Part shown: positions 44,278 to 52,806 of the stretch, in pieces | Layout: every line of letters starts with the position of its first letter | Numbering within the stretch: the stretch's first letter is position 1 | DNA from: Bradyrhizobium lablabi | GTDB lineage: Bacteria; Pseudomonadota; Alphaproteobacteria; Rhizobiales; Xanthobacteraceae | Reading direction: 5' to 3' | Assembly: GCF_018129385.1 (NCBI RefSeq) | Contig: NZ_JAFCLN010000006.1 | Coordinates: 62,001 to 126,000, forward strand | DNA: 64,000 bases | Translations under genes and position numbers: made by a program | Notes under the pieces: model-generated | Told to the model about the DNA's origin: nothing | Database searches by the model: none | The model's input: only the letters and a program-made list of their open reading frames with translations

Positions 44278-45201
44278 ATGGGAACAAAAGGTACCACGTA
44301 TCTCGGCATTGACGGCGGCGGAACCCGCTGCCGCGCCCGTATTGAGGACGAGGGTGGCCGGCTGCTCGGCGAAGCAAGCTCGGGACCCGCGACGACGCGG
44401 ATTGGCATCGAGAAGGCATGGCGGTCCATCACGGAGGCGACCGAGGCGGCCGCCGCCCAGGCCGGCCTGACGCGTAACGATTTTGCGCGGATGCACGCCG
44501 CCATTGGCCTGGCCGGCCTCGGCCGCCGCGGCGCGGAGGCCGCGCTCAACCAGCTCGCGCATCCCTTTGCTTCCATCGTCTTCATCAGCGACGGCATGGC
44601 GGCGTGTCTCGGCGCTCACAGCGGCGCTGACGGCGCCATCGTCGTGGCCGGCACGGGTTCGGTCGGGGTCGGCCTGATCGGCGGCCGCGAAATCCGCATC
44701 GCCGGCTACGGCTTCCCGGTCTCCGATGAAGGCAGCGGCGCCGATATCGGCCTACAGGTCGTGCGGCTCGCGCTGCGCGCCGCGGACCGGCGCTCTGAGC
44801 TCACGCCTTTACTTTCGGAGGTGCTGGGCGCATTCGACACGGATCCTTATCAGGCGGTCGCCTGGTCCGAGGAAGCCAGGGCCACCGACTACGCCGCCTT
44901 CGCGCCGATCGTGTTGCGACACGCCAATCTCGGCGATCCCGTCGGGCGCCGCATCGTCGAGCGCGCGGCCGACGCGATCGGCGATTTGCTCGATCTGTTC
45001 CTGGCGCGAGGCATTGACCGCCTCTCGCTGGTGGGGGGCCTTTCGGAAGCCATCACGCCCTGGCTGACGCCGGACCTGCGGAATCGCCTGAAGCGTCCGG
45101 ACGCCGATGCAGCGGCCGGTGCATTGCTGGTGGCCCGAGGACGGCTCACCCTGCCCACAAAGGACATCAACCATGAACAGGCTGCGAAATTCCGCGTTTA
45201 G
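44278..45201 (+). CDS. BadF/BadG-type ATPase, probable amino-sugar (N-acetylglucosamine-like) kinase
   Basis: A 307-residue ASKHA-fold kinase: phosphate-1 motif YLGIDGGGTRCRARI, adenosine/phosphate-2 region IVVAGTGSVGVGLIGG, sugar-pocket GYGFPVSDEGSGADIG, and RLSLVGGLSEAI. Members phosphorylate GlcNAc, glucosamine or MurNAc-type sugars. Being upstream of murQ and the SIS gene supports amino-sugar kinase activity in cell-wall recycling. The last codons overlap the start of murQ by 29 bases. Confidence 0.9.
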   Translation: MGTKGTTYLGIDGGGTRCRARIEDEGGRLLGEASSGPATTRIGIEKAWRSITEATEAAAAQAGLTRNDFARMHAAIGLAGLGRRGAEAALNQLAHPFASIVFISDGMAACLGAHSGADGAIVVAGTGSVGVGLIGGREIRIAGYGFPVSDEGSGADIGLQVVRLALRAADRRSELTPLLSEVLGAFDTDPYQAVAWSEEARATDYAAFAPIVLRHANLGDPVGRRIVERAADAIGDLLDLFLARGIDRLSLVGGLSEAITPWLTPDLRNRLKRPDADAAAGALLVARGRLTLPTKDINHEQAAKFRV

Positions 45202-46189
45202 AGAGGCCTGGATTAAGGGAGCCTGGACCAGCTACATGGCCACCGAAGAAGTCGACCCGCGCTTTGCCGATCTCGACGCATGGCAGCTTTCTTCCGCGAT
45301 GGAAGCCATGTGGGAAGGCCAGCTTGCGGCCATTGCGGCGATCGGCCACGCGCTACCGGCGATCACGGCGGCAACCGAAGCCGCCAGGAGCGCGCTCGGC
45401 GATCACGGCCGCATTGTCTATGTCGGCGCAGGCACCTCGGGCCGCGTGGCAGTCCAGGACGGCGCCGAGCTTTCGCCGACCTTTGCATGGCCCAACGCGC
45501 GGGTCTGCTTCATCGTCGCCGGCGGCGAGACGGCGTTCGTCACCAGCATCGAGGGCGCAGAAGACGATGTCGACGATGCCGTAAAGCAGGTCAAAGCCGC
45601 ACGGCTGACGCCGCACGACGTGGTGATCGCCGTTTCCGCCAGCGGCACGACGCCGTTTACGGTGGCGGCGCTACAGGAAGCCGGCTCGTCCGGTGCGGTG
45701 ACGATCGGTGTCGCCAACAATCCCGGCACCGCGCTGCTGGAAGCGGCAAAATTTCCAATACTGGTCGAGACCGGGCGCGAGCTGATCGCGGGCTCGACGC
45801 GAATGAAAGCAGGCACGGCGCAGAAGGTCGTGCTCAATCTGATCTCCTCCGGCATCATGCTGCGGCTCGGCCGCGTCTTCCGCGGCATGATGGTGAACAT
45901 GCAGCCGACCAACGCCAAGCTGAAGCGGCGGGCGGAGGCGATGGTCGCGCAGATCGCCCATTGCGATGCGGCGCAGGCAGCGCACGCGCTCGAGCAAGCG
46001 GAGGGCGAGATCAAGACCGCCGTTCTTCTGGCGTTGGGTGCAGAGAAGACCGAAGCAGAAACCATCCTGAAGCAATGCGGTGGCAACCTTCGGCGCGTCC
46101 TTGCCGAGCTCGCCAAGGAGAGGCCTGCCAAGACTCTTGCCAACAAGACCGCCGGGCCGCGTAAGCAGGGCGGAGCGGTTGAGCCGTGA
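45173..46189 (+). CDS. murQ: N-acetylmuramic acid 6-phosphate etherase
   Basis: A 338-residue SIS-domain enzyme cleaving the lactyl ether of MurNAc-6-P to GlcNAc-6-P and lactate, the entry step of muramic acid recycling. The MurQ signature is present: YVGAGTSGRVAVQDGAELSP region, IAVSASGTTPFTVAALQ, LIAGSTRMKAGTAQKVVLN and a C-terminal helical domain (LKQCGGNLRRVL). The usual LGVLDASE is VAVQDGAE here, a mild variation. The ATG at 45173 starts inside the preceding kinase gene. Confidence 0.94.
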   Translation: MNRLRNSAFREAWIKGAWTSYMATEEVDPRFADLDAWQLSSAMEAMWEGQLAAIAAIGHALPAITAATEAARSALGDHGRIVYVGAGTSGRVAVQDGAELSPTFAWPNARVCFIVAGGETAFVTSIEGAEDDVDDAVKQVKAARLTPHDVVIAVSASGTTPFTVAALQEAGSSGAVTIGVANNPGTALLEAAKFPILVETGRELIAGSTRMKAGTAQKVVLNLISSGIMLRLGRVFRGMMVNMQPTNAKLKRRAEAMVAQIAHCDAAQAAHALEQAEGEIKTAVLLALGAEKTEAETILKQCGGNLRRVLAELAKERPAKTLANKTAGPRKQGGAVEP

Positions 46190-47199
46190 CGATATCCGCG
46201 ATGGCGAACGAAATCGGGGAAAGCGCCGATGTCGCCGCCGGAATCGTTCGCAGCCGCGACGCGACGCGCGACATCGCGCAACGGCTCGGGATCGGCTCCG
46301 CGCCGCTGTGCGTGGTGTGCGGCCGCGGCAGCTCGGGACACGCCGGCATTCTCCTCCGATATTTGGTCGAGACGCGGCTTCGCCTTCCGGTCTCGGCCAG
46401 CGCTCCCTCCGTCATCACGGCGTTTCGCACACCATTGAAGCTGCGCGATGCGTTGTTCATCGTGACCTCGCAATCCGGACGCAGCCCGGATCTCGTGGAG
46501 GCAACGAAGTCTGCGCGCGCGGCGGGCGCTCGCACCGTCGCCATCGTCAACGCAATCCCCTCGCCGGTGGCAGAAGCGGCGGAGTTTGTCATTCCCATCG
46601 GAGCCGGGCATGAGCACTCCGTTGCGGCGACCAAGACCGTGATCGGCTCGATGGCCGCGGGCGCGGCGCTCGTTGCGGAGCTTGCCGATGACGGCGCGCT
46701 CAGGGGCGCCCTCGACAGGCTGCCCGAGCGCCTCACCCACGCGCTGGCGCTCGACTGGTCCCGCATTGCCGATGATCTCGCAAGCGCATCGGCGGTGTTT
46801 GTGGCGGGGCGGGGCCTTGCGTTGGGCTCTGTGCGGGAGATCGCGCTAAAACTTTCCGAAATCCTGCGCCTTCCTTCGATCGGTGTTTCCGCCGCCGAGC
46901 TACAGCATGGCCCGCGTGCCGCGTTATCGTCGCGCACGCCCGTCATCATGATGCGACTGATGGATGAGACGGCCGCCACGGTGGATGCGCTGGCAAAGGA
47001 ATTGCGTGCGCAAAACATCGCGCTGCATCTCGCCGGCGGTCCGCTCGGCTCGTTGCCGTGGCTTACCGAGGACGATCCCCTGACCGACGCGATCACCATG
47101 CTTGTCCCAGCCTACCGGATGATCGAGCAGGCCGCGCGCGCCTGCGGATTCGACCCGGATCGCCCGCCTCGTCTCAGCAAGATCACGGAGACCTTCTGA
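46186..47199 (+). CDS. SIS-domain glucosamine-6-phosphate isomerase/deaminase (NagB-II / GlmS-isomerase type)
   Basis: A 337-residue protein with two SIS domains as in the isomerase half of GlmS: VVCGRGSSGHAGILLRYLVE, IVTSQSGRSPDLVEATK, VAGRGLALGSVREIALKLSE, and the conserved SAAELQHGPRAAL loop with catalytic-pocket Glu. It lacks the glutaminase domain. By context it converts GlcN-6-P to fructose-6-P, completing the route from MurNAc-6-P. The GTG at 46186 overlaps the murQ stop by four bases (coupled); ATG at 46201 is an alternative. Confidence 0.85.
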   Translation: MTISAMANEIGESADVAAGIVRSRDATRDIAQRLGIGSAPLCVVCGRGSSGHAGILLRYLVETRLRLPVSASAPSVITAFRTPLKLRDALFIVTSQSGRSPDLVEATKSARAAGARTVAIVNAIPSPVAEAAEFVIPIGAGHEHSVAATKTVIGSMAAGAALVAELADDGALRGALDRLPERLTHALALDWSRIADDLASASAVFVAGRGLALGSVREIALKLSEILRLPSIGVSAAELQHGPRAALSSRTPVIMMRLMDETAATVDALAKELRAQNIALHLAGGPLGSLPWLTEDDPLTDAITMLVPAYRMIEQAARACGFDPDRPPRLSKITETF

Positions 47200-47303
47200 C
47201 AAACGGACGCCAACGCAGGGCGTGACCTCGTCTCCGTCATGGCCGGCTTGTCCCGGGCATGATGAGTCCGGTTGGGAAAGACCGGTCGGTTGGCCGTTAG
47301 TTT

Positions 47304-48662
47304 CTACGACAGCAGCGGCGACCACGCCGGATCGGAGGCGAAGCCGGGCGTCGGCACGCGCTGCTCGTTGCGGCCGGAAATATCGACCGTATAGAGCGAC
47401 GGCCCGCCGGCGCCGCCGGGTTCGCGGAAGAACATCACGACGCGGCCGTTCGGCGCGAAGGTCGGCCCCTCATTGTGATAGCCCGAGGTAAGGATGCGCT
47501 CGCCCGAGCCGTCGGTCTTCATGATGCCGATGGCGAACTGCCCGCCACCCTGCTTGGTGAAGGCGATGTAGTCGCCGCGCGGCGACCATACCGGCGTGGA
47601 GTAGCTGCCCTCGCCGAAGGAGATGCGCTGCGCCTGACCGCCGCCGGCCGGCATCACATAGATCTGCGGCTTGCCGCCGCGGTCGGATTCGAAGCACAAC
47701 CGCGTGCCGTCGGGCGCATAGCAGGGCGAGGTGTCGATGGCCGGCGTGTCGGTCAAACGCGTCGTGGTCTTGGAGCGCAGGTCCATCACGAACAGATTGG
47801 AATTGCCGCCCTGTTGCAGGCTCATGATCACGCGCTGGCCGTCCGGCGAGAAGCGCGGCGCAAACGACATGCCCGGGAAATTGCCGACGATCTCGCGCTG
47901 GCCCGTCTCGATGTTGAAGAGATAGACGCGCGGGTCGCCCTGGCCGAATTCCATATAGGTGATTTCCTGGCTCGACGGCGAGAAGCGTGGCGTCAGCACC
48001 AGATCAGAACCTCGCGTGAGGTAGCGGACATTGGCGCCGTCCTGGTCCATGATCGCCAGCCGCTTGACGCGGCGCTCCTTGGCGCCGGTCTCGTCGACGA
48101 ACACCACACGGCTGTCGAAATAGCCCTTTTCGCCGGTCAGGCGCTCGTAGATCTGGTCGGAGATGATGTGGGCGATGCGGCGCCAGGATTCCGGCGAGGT
48201 GTAATATTGCTGGCCGGTGAGCTGCTGGGCGGTGTTGACGTCCCACAGGCGGAATTCCGCCTTCAGGCGCCCATCGGGCTGCCGGGTCATGCGGCCATTC
48301 ACCAGCGCCTGGGCGTTGATGGTCTTCCAGTTCTGGAAGTTCGGCGCCTGTTCGATGTTGATGTTGCGATCGATAAAGGCGGCCGGATCGATCGGCGCGA
48401 ACAGCCCGCTGCGCTTGAGGTTGTTGGTGATGACCTGCGCCACGCCGACGCCGACTTCGCCGTCAGCCGGCGTGCCCGGCGCAAAATTCGGGATCGCGAT
48501 CGGCAGCGGCGCGAAATCGCCCTCGGGAATGACGACGCGCTTCTGGGCGAAGGCATCGCGCACGGGCGTGCCGGCGAGCGCGCCGAGCGCGGCCATTCCG
48601 GAAATCACTTGCCGGCGGTTCAGGCGAAACGGCATTTCACGCAATCCATCTTTGTAGGTCAT
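47304..48662 (-). CDS. tolB: Tol-Pal system beta-propeller protein TolB
   Basis: A 452-residue periplasmic protein. Signal region [19 protein letters not shown], with a twin-arginine-like start, ends near AFAQ. Then the TolB N-terminal domain ([30 protein letters not shown]) and a six-bladed propeller with repeated [44 protein letters not shown] and [11 protein letters not shown] units. TolB links Pal to TolA. The gene is fourth of tolQ-tolR-tolA-tolB; pal does not follow. Confidence 0.96.
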   Translation of the reverse strand: MTYKDGLREMPFRLNRRQVISGMAALGALAGTPVRDAFAQKRVVIPEGDFAPLPIAIPNFAPGTPADGEVGVGVAQVITNNLKRSGLFAPIDPAAFIDRNINIEQAPNFQNWKTINAQALVNGRMTRQPDGRLKAEFRLWDVNTAQQLTGQQYYTSPESWRRIAHIISDQIYERLTGEKGYFDSRVVFVDETGAKERRVKRLAIMDQDGANVRYLTRGSDLVLTPRFSPSSQEITYMEFGQGDPRVYLFNIETGQREIVGNFPGMSFAPRFSPDGQRVIMSLQQGGNSNLFVMDLRSKTTTRLTDTPAIDTSPCYAPDGTRLCFESDRGGKPQIYVMPAGGGQAQRISFGEGSYSTPVWSPRGDYIAFTKQGGGQFAIGIMKTDGSGERILTSGYHNEGPTFAPNGRVVMFFREPGGAGGPSLYTVDISGRNEQRVPTPGFASDPAWSPLLS

Positions 48663-48745
48663 GGCAACAGGGCTGATGATAAGGCGTTTTCACAACGCTG
48701 TGTGTTACGGCTTCTTCATCCGGGCGAAAGTGACTAACACCGGGC

Positions 48746-49690
48746 TCACATCTTTCGTTCGGTGAACACCGGCGCAAAATATTTCCATTCCTCGAAATAG
48801 GCCGCCGGCAGGTTATACGGCTGGCATTCGATGATCGCGCGCAGTGCGCTCTCCTGGTAGACGCGCAAGTAAGGCGTCGCCGCCGTTCCCTCGGGCACCG
48901 GCATGCCTTCCAGCGTGCCGTCGCGCTTCAGGCGGATCGAGAATACCGCTTCCGACTTCTGCGCCTCGATGCCGCCATAGGGCTTCTTCCAGCAGCGCTC
49001 GACCTGACGCTGGAACATCGAGCCCCACGTCGCAGAATTGTCGGCCGCCGTGCCCTTGGCGAGGCCAAGCGAGGCATTCGAGTTCAGCGTCTGCCCGGTG
49101 ACCGACTGGCGCGACGGATCGCGCTTGTCGAGCAGCTCGGCGATCTTCGACTGATCGAAGTGGCGCTCCTTGATCTTGGGCGGCTCCGTCGGCTTGGCGG
49201 CGGCCTGCTGTTGCGGCTTCGGCTCCGGCTTTTTCTTCTCTTCCTTCTTGAGGGCTTCGGCGATCGGGTCGACCTTCGGCGGCTCCGGCTTCTTCTCGGT
49301 CTGCTTGGGCTCTTCCTTCGGCTTCTGCTCGGTGACCGGCTTTGGCGGATCGGGCTTCTTCTCGACCGGCTTTTCCTCGACCTTCGGCTGCGGCGGCGGA
49401 GCGGTGTCGGTGACGACCGGCGGCTTCTTGTCTTCGATCTTGCCGACGGTGTCGTCGACCGGCTTTGCTTCGGCGACCTTTTCGACCAGCGGCTTTGGGT
49501 TTTCCTTCTTGCCGGTCTTGATGCCGGCGGTGACCTTGGCGAGCTGGTCGGCGGAGATGATGTCGACGGGGAGCGACTCCTGCGGCATCGTCTCGAAGGC
49601 CTTGGTCGAAAACGACACGAGGCCCCACCCGATCACGAGGACGTGCAGGGTTATCGAGGCAACAAGCGTCTTGTCGACCTTCACCTTCAC
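48746..49690 (-). CDS. tolA: Tol-Pal system protein TolA
   Basis: A 314-residue inner-membrane anchored protein: one N-terminal transmembrane helix (LVASITLHVLVIGWGLVSF, residues about 9-27), a long Lys/Pro/Glu-rich domain (about 60-185; repeated VEKK, PPKP, KEEPKQTEKK), and a globular C-terminal domain (FQRQVERCWKKPYGG to the end) that contacts TolB and Pal. It spans the periplasm and transmits proton-motive energy from TolQR. tolR is four bases upstream. Confidence 0.94.
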   Translation of the reverse strand: MKVKVDKTLVASITLHVLVIGWGLVSFSTKAFETMPQESLPVDIISADQLAKVTAGIKTGKKENPKPLVEKVAEAKPVDDTVGKIEDKKPPVVTDTAPPPQPKVEEKPVEKKPDPPKPVTEQKPKEEPKQTEKKPEPPKVDPIAEALKKEEKKKPEPKPQQQAAAKPTEPPKIKERHFDQSKIAELLDKRDPSRQSVTGQTLNSNASLGLAKGTAADNSATWGSMFQRQVERCWKKPYGGIEAQKSEAVFSIRLKRDGTLEGMPVPEGTAATPYLRVYQESALRAIIECQPYNLPAAYFEEWKYFAPVFTERKM

Positions 49691-49694
49691 GCTG

Positions 49695-50144
49695 TCAGGA
49701 CCCCTGCTCCACCTCGGTGACCAGCGCCAGGCGCTTGAACCCCGCGCCCGACAACTGCCCCATCACCCTGGCTACCGTTCCGTAGTCGGCCTTCTTGTCC
49801 GCCCGCATATATATACGCTCTTCCATCCCCCCGCGGGCATCCGTAATCGCCTTTAATTTGGGGACGAGCTCGTTCATCGCGACTTCGGTGTCGTTGATGA
49901 AGATCTTGCCCCTGATGTCGACCGAGAGCTGAAGCGGCGTCTTGTCCTGCTCCAGGCTCTTGGCCTGGGTCTGCGGCAGGTCGAGCGGCACGCCGACGGT
50001 GAGCAGCGGCGCCGACACCATGAAGATGATCAACAGCACCAGCATCACGTCCACCATGGGGGTGACGTTGATCTCGGCCATCACGGGCTTGCGCCGGCTG
50101 CGTCGTCCGCCGCCGCCGGACGAGCCTGCCATGTTCATACCCAT
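49695..50144 (-). CDS. tolR: Tol-Pal system protein TolR
   Basis: A 149-residue ExbD/TolR protein. A short Gly/Arg-rich cytoplasmic start, one transmembrane helix (PMVDVMLVLLIIFMVSAPLL) with the essential Asp32 that forms the proton path with TolQ, and a periplasmic domain (GVPLDLPQTQAKSL, IFINDTEVAMNELVPKL). It lies four bases before tolA and 37 bases after tolQ. Confidence 0.96.
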   Translation of the reverse strand: MGMNMAGSSGGGGRRSRRKPVMAEINVTPMVDVMLVLLIIFMVSAPLLTVGVPLDLPQTQAKSLEQDKTPLQLSVDIRGKIFINDTEVAMNELVPKLKAITDARGGMEERIYMRADKKADYGTVARVMGQLSGAGFKRLALVTEVEQGS

Positions 50145-50181
50145 CGGTCGCTCACCTGCGCCTGTGCCATTCCTTTACCGC

Positions 50182-50895
50182 TCACGCGCGTTCATCTATC
50201 TGGCGCGAGAGGATTGCCGAAAACTCGTCCGCGAACCCCTCCAGTCGCTGGGCCTGGCGGTTCACCTCGGAAATGAACTTATTATAGAAGATTGTCGCCG
50301 GAATTGCGGCGATCAGGCCTATTGCGGTGGCGAACAGGGCCTCCGCGATGCCCGGGGCGACCACCGCCAGCGAGGTGTTTTTGGAGGCGGCGATCGACTG
50401 GAAGCTCGACATGATGCCCCAGACGGTGCCGAACAGGCCGACGAACGGTCCGGCCGACCCGACGGTGGCGAGCACCAGAAGCCGCCGCTCCAGTCGCTCG
50501 ACCTCGCGGGCAATGGAAACGTTCATGACCTTTTCGATCCGCATCTGGAGACCGGCAAAGGAGCGCGACTGGCTTTCGAACGAACGCTTCCACTCACGCA
50601 TGGCGGCGACGAAGCAGGCCGCCATCGACTGCGTCGGCTTGGCGGACAGCGCGCGATAGAGCTCCTCGATCGACTGTCCCGACCAGAAGGCCTGCTCAAA
50701 GCGGTCCATCGCGCGTTTGGTGCGCGAATACAGGAAAATCTTGTCGATCGCGATCGCCCAGACCCAGACCGAGCAGGCCAAAAGCCCGAGCATGACGGCT
50801 TTCACGACCCAATGGGCCTGCAGGAATAACGCGATCAGCGAGACGTCGCTCGATGCGAGCGGCAAGGCCGATTGTGCCACGTCACCGGGATTCAT
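50182..50895 (-). CDS. tolQ: Tol-Pal system protein TolQ
   Basis: A 237-residue MotA/TolQ/ExbB-family inner-membrane protein with three transmembrane helices (AHWVVKAVMLGLLACSVWVW, VLATVGSAGPFVGLFGTVWGIM, VVAPGIAEALFATAIGLIAAIPA). It forms the proton channel with TolR that energises TolA. It is the first gene of the operon; its promoter should lie in 50896-51245, which carries a dispersed palindrome. Confidence 0.96.
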   Translation of the reverse strand: MNPGDVAQSALPLASSDVSLIALFLQAHWVVKAVMLGLLACSVWVWAIAIDKIFLYSRTKRAMDRFEQAFWSGQSIEELYRALSAKPTQSMAACFVAAMREWKRSFESQSRSFAGLQMRIEKVMNVSIAREVERLERRLLVLATVGSAGPFVGLFGTVWGIMSSFQSIAASKNTSLAVVAPGIAEALFATAIGLIAAIPATIFYNKFISEVNRQAQRLEGFADEFSAILSRQIDERA

Positions 50896-50926
50896 CAGCG
50901 GTATCCTCTCAACGCTCTACCTGTTT

Positions 50927-50976
50927 GAGCATGATCTCCTTCGGAAAACCGGTACCCGCTTTTCCGGATCATGCTC
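50927..50976. repeat. Dispersed palindromic repeat (GAGCATGATC family), copy 1
   Basis: GAGCATGATC (50927-50936) and GATCATGCTC (50967-50976) with ggaaaaccggt and acccgcttttcc pairing inside. A second copy is at 62233-62283. This GAGCATGATC...GATCATGCTC element is widespread in Bradyrhizobium and relatives, from memory. Here it sits in the tolQ upstream region. Confidence 0.8.
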
Positions 50977-51078
50977 TGCCCCAAGTCCTTCGGAGCAAAA
51001 ACGGTTGCCGGCTCAATGGCTACGCGCCGGGCATGACAATGCGCTACCGGCGCGAAAAGCTGCTTTTCTGTTGTAGGG

Positions 51079-51100
51079 GGGCCCGTCCAAAGCCGGGCCC
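51079..51100 (-). terminator. Hairpin downstream of cysE
   Basis: GGGCCCG (51079-51085) with CGGGCCC (51094-51100), 8-base loop, 146 bases past the cysE stop on the minus strand. No T run follows on either strand, so terminator activity is uncertain. The remainder of 50977-51245 shows no gene. Confidence 0.35.
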
Positions 51101-51245
51101 TGCTTCCCCTGCCAACATGTCAAAACGAGGGCTTTTCGCGCGACCTTACGCCCCCAACCAGACGCTAAACAGGGTTAATGCGAGGTTACCAAAGGGGAAT
51201 TTTGATCCGGGAAATGATGGCGGAACCGTAGCTTGGCCCCCGCGA

Positions 51246-52013
51246 TCAGGCCGGAACGGCCGCTTCCGGGCAATTGGTTAGCCGGGCCGGCACGCCGACC
51301 GCCGTGCATCCGGCCGGCACATCGCCGGTGACCACGGCGTCCGCGCCGATCTTGGCGTAATCGCCGATATGGATGTCCCCGAGGATGGTTGCGCCACCGC
51401 TGAGCAGGACGCCGCGGCCGATTTTTGGGGCGCGGTCCGGGTCGGCCTGCTCTCGCCCGATGGTGACGTTCTGGAGGATCGTCACGTCATCGCCGATCGA
51501 GACGAACGCGCCCACGATGATGCCGGTGGCATGGTCCAGATAGACCGACGTGCCGATCGACGCAGACGGATGAATGCTGACCTGGAGTTGCTCGGAGGAT
51601 GCGCTCTGCATGAGCAGCGCGAGATCGGTGCGATCGCGCAGCCACAGCCAGTTGGCAACGCGCCATGCTTCAAGCGCGACAAAGCCCTTGTAGTTCAGCA
51701 GCGGCGGCAGCAGCGCTTTCATGGCCGGATCATGCAAGACAATGCTCTGCAAATCGCGGCTGGCAGCCTCGACCAGATCCGGCGAAGCCCTAAAGGCCTC
51801 GTTGGCAATGCGCGTCAACCGCGTCCGATCCGCATCGACCGTCCCGAGCCGCTGGCCGATCTGGAAGGCGATTGCCGCGCCGAGATCGGCATGATCGAGA
51901 ATTGAACGCGTCAACGTGGCGGCGAATACGCGATCGCGCGCCGCGACGGCTTCGGCCTCTTGCCGGACCGCACGCCAAACGCTCTCGACGGATGCAATTT
52001 CGTCTGCGGCCAT
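51246..52013 (-). CDS. cysE: Serine O-acetyltransferase
   Basis: A 255-residue protein: an N-terminal helical domain (SVWRAVRQEAEAVAARD; LLPPLLNYKGFVALEAWRVA) and a left-handed beta-helix of hexapeptide repeats (VSIHPSASIGTSVYLDHATGIIVG, VTILQNVTIG, IGRGVLLSGGATILGDIHIG, IGADAVVTGDVPAGCTAVGVPA). The DHATGIIVG loop holds the catalytic Asp-His. It makes O-acetylserine, the carbon skeleton for cysteine. A hairpin terminator of the upstream gene lies just before it. Confidence 0.95.
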   Translation of the reverse strand: MAADEIASVESVWRAVRQEAEAVAARDRVFAATLTRSILDHADLGAAIAFQIGQRLGTVDADRTRLTRIANEAFRASPDLVEAASRDLQSIVLHDPAMKALLPPLLNYKGFVALEAWRVANWLWLRDRTDLALLMQSASSEQLQVSIHPSASIGTSVYLDHATGIIVGAFVSIGDDVTILQNVTIGREQADPDRAPKIGRGVLLSGGATILGDIHIGDYAKIGADAVVTGDVPAGCTAVGVPARLTNCPEAAVPA

Positions 52014-52093
52014 GGACCTGACGCCTTTCGCGAAAGCCCATGAAATATAGCGGAGCCAGACGCCGGCGCCAGTTCAATCGGCTGCAAAAACAA

Positions 52094-52123
52094 ACCGCCC
52101 GTCTGCTCTCGCAAACGGGCGGT
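52094..52123 (-). terminator. Rho-independent terminator after the DUF2852 gene
   Basis: ACCGCCCGT (52094-52102) and ACGGGCGGT (52115-52123), perfect 9-bp stem with 12-base loop. On the minus strand it is followed by TTTGTTTTTG, a good T run. Confidence 0.75.
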
Positions 52124-52194
52124 CATGTCGCCATCAGGCTTTATGGGGGCACATCGCCTGAGGGTGAACTCTCGATGTGGCTTCGGCTAAACGA

Positions 52195-52686
52195 TCAGTT
52201 CTGCGGCGGCTGGTCGTTCGGCGGCGTCGGGCGGCTCTTGTGCTGCGCCATGAACTGGTCGAACTCTTCCTTGTCCTTGGCGTGGCGCAGGCGGGCCAGG
52301 AAATCCTTGAATTCCTGCTGCTCCTCCTCGAGCCGGCGCAGCGTTTCGGCGCGGTACTCGTCGAAGGCGCGGTTGCCGCTCGACGGCGGGCCAAAACCCC
52401 AACCGCCGCGCTCCATGCGGCCCCTCATGCGGTCCATCTTGTACTGCATCCGCTCCATCTTGCTCGCCCAGCGATCGCGATCGTGGTGGCTCCAGCAACC
52501 CATTTTTCTGCTCCCGAGTGTGAAAAAGAGAAGGGCAAGTCCGATCGGCCACCAGATGATGAAGCCGAGGATCGTCACGGCGATCCAGCCCGGATGCCAT
52601 GGCGTATCGAGCATGCGTGGGCGGTAGTACTCTTCCCCTTGGGGGGTCGGGCCGCGCCAGCGATTAACGTCAGCGGTGTAGGCCAT
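52195..52686 (-). CDS. DUF2852 membrane protein
   Basis: A 163-residue protein with one or two closely packed transmembrane segments (HPGWIAVTILGFIIWWPIGLALLFFTL, about residues 31-57) and a long cytoplasmic part containing a coiled coil (SKMERMQYKMDRMRGRMERG and FDEYRAETLRRLEEEQQEFKDFLARL). The FIxWWPxGLAxLFxxLGS pattern marks DUF2852, an alphaproteobacterial family of unknown function. It is preceded by a perfect TetR-type operator palindrome and by the TetR gene on the same strand, so it is the probable regulatory target. Confidence 0.88.
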   Translation of the reverse strand: MAYTADVNRWRGPTPQGEEYYRPRMLDTPWHPGWIAVTILGFIIWWPIGLALLFFTLGSRKMGCWSHHDRDRWASKMERMQYKMDRMRGRMERGGWGFGPPSSGNRAFDEYRAETLRRLEEEQQEFKDFLARLRHAKDKEEFDQFMAQHKSRPTPPNDQPPQN

Positions 52687-52720
52687 ATCCCTTCTCCATC
52701 ACGGCATCACGCCGTTGTGA

Positions 52721-52739
52721 ATGTAAATAACATTTACAT
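52721..52739. promoter_or_regulatory. TetR-type operator palindrome upstream of the DUF2852 gene
   Basis: ATGTAAAT-aac-ATTTACAT, a perfect 8-bp inverted repeat with a 3-base spacer, 35 bases upstream of the DUF2852 start. A near-identical palindrome overlaps the start of the neighbouring tetR gene (53531-53549), so both are likely bound by that regulator. Confidence 0.7.
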
Positions 52740-52806
52740 AGATAGCCGATCCCTCCGGATTGTCAAGCGGGCCTTCAGGGGCGTCCGCGAGATTATTTTT
52801 GGAATC

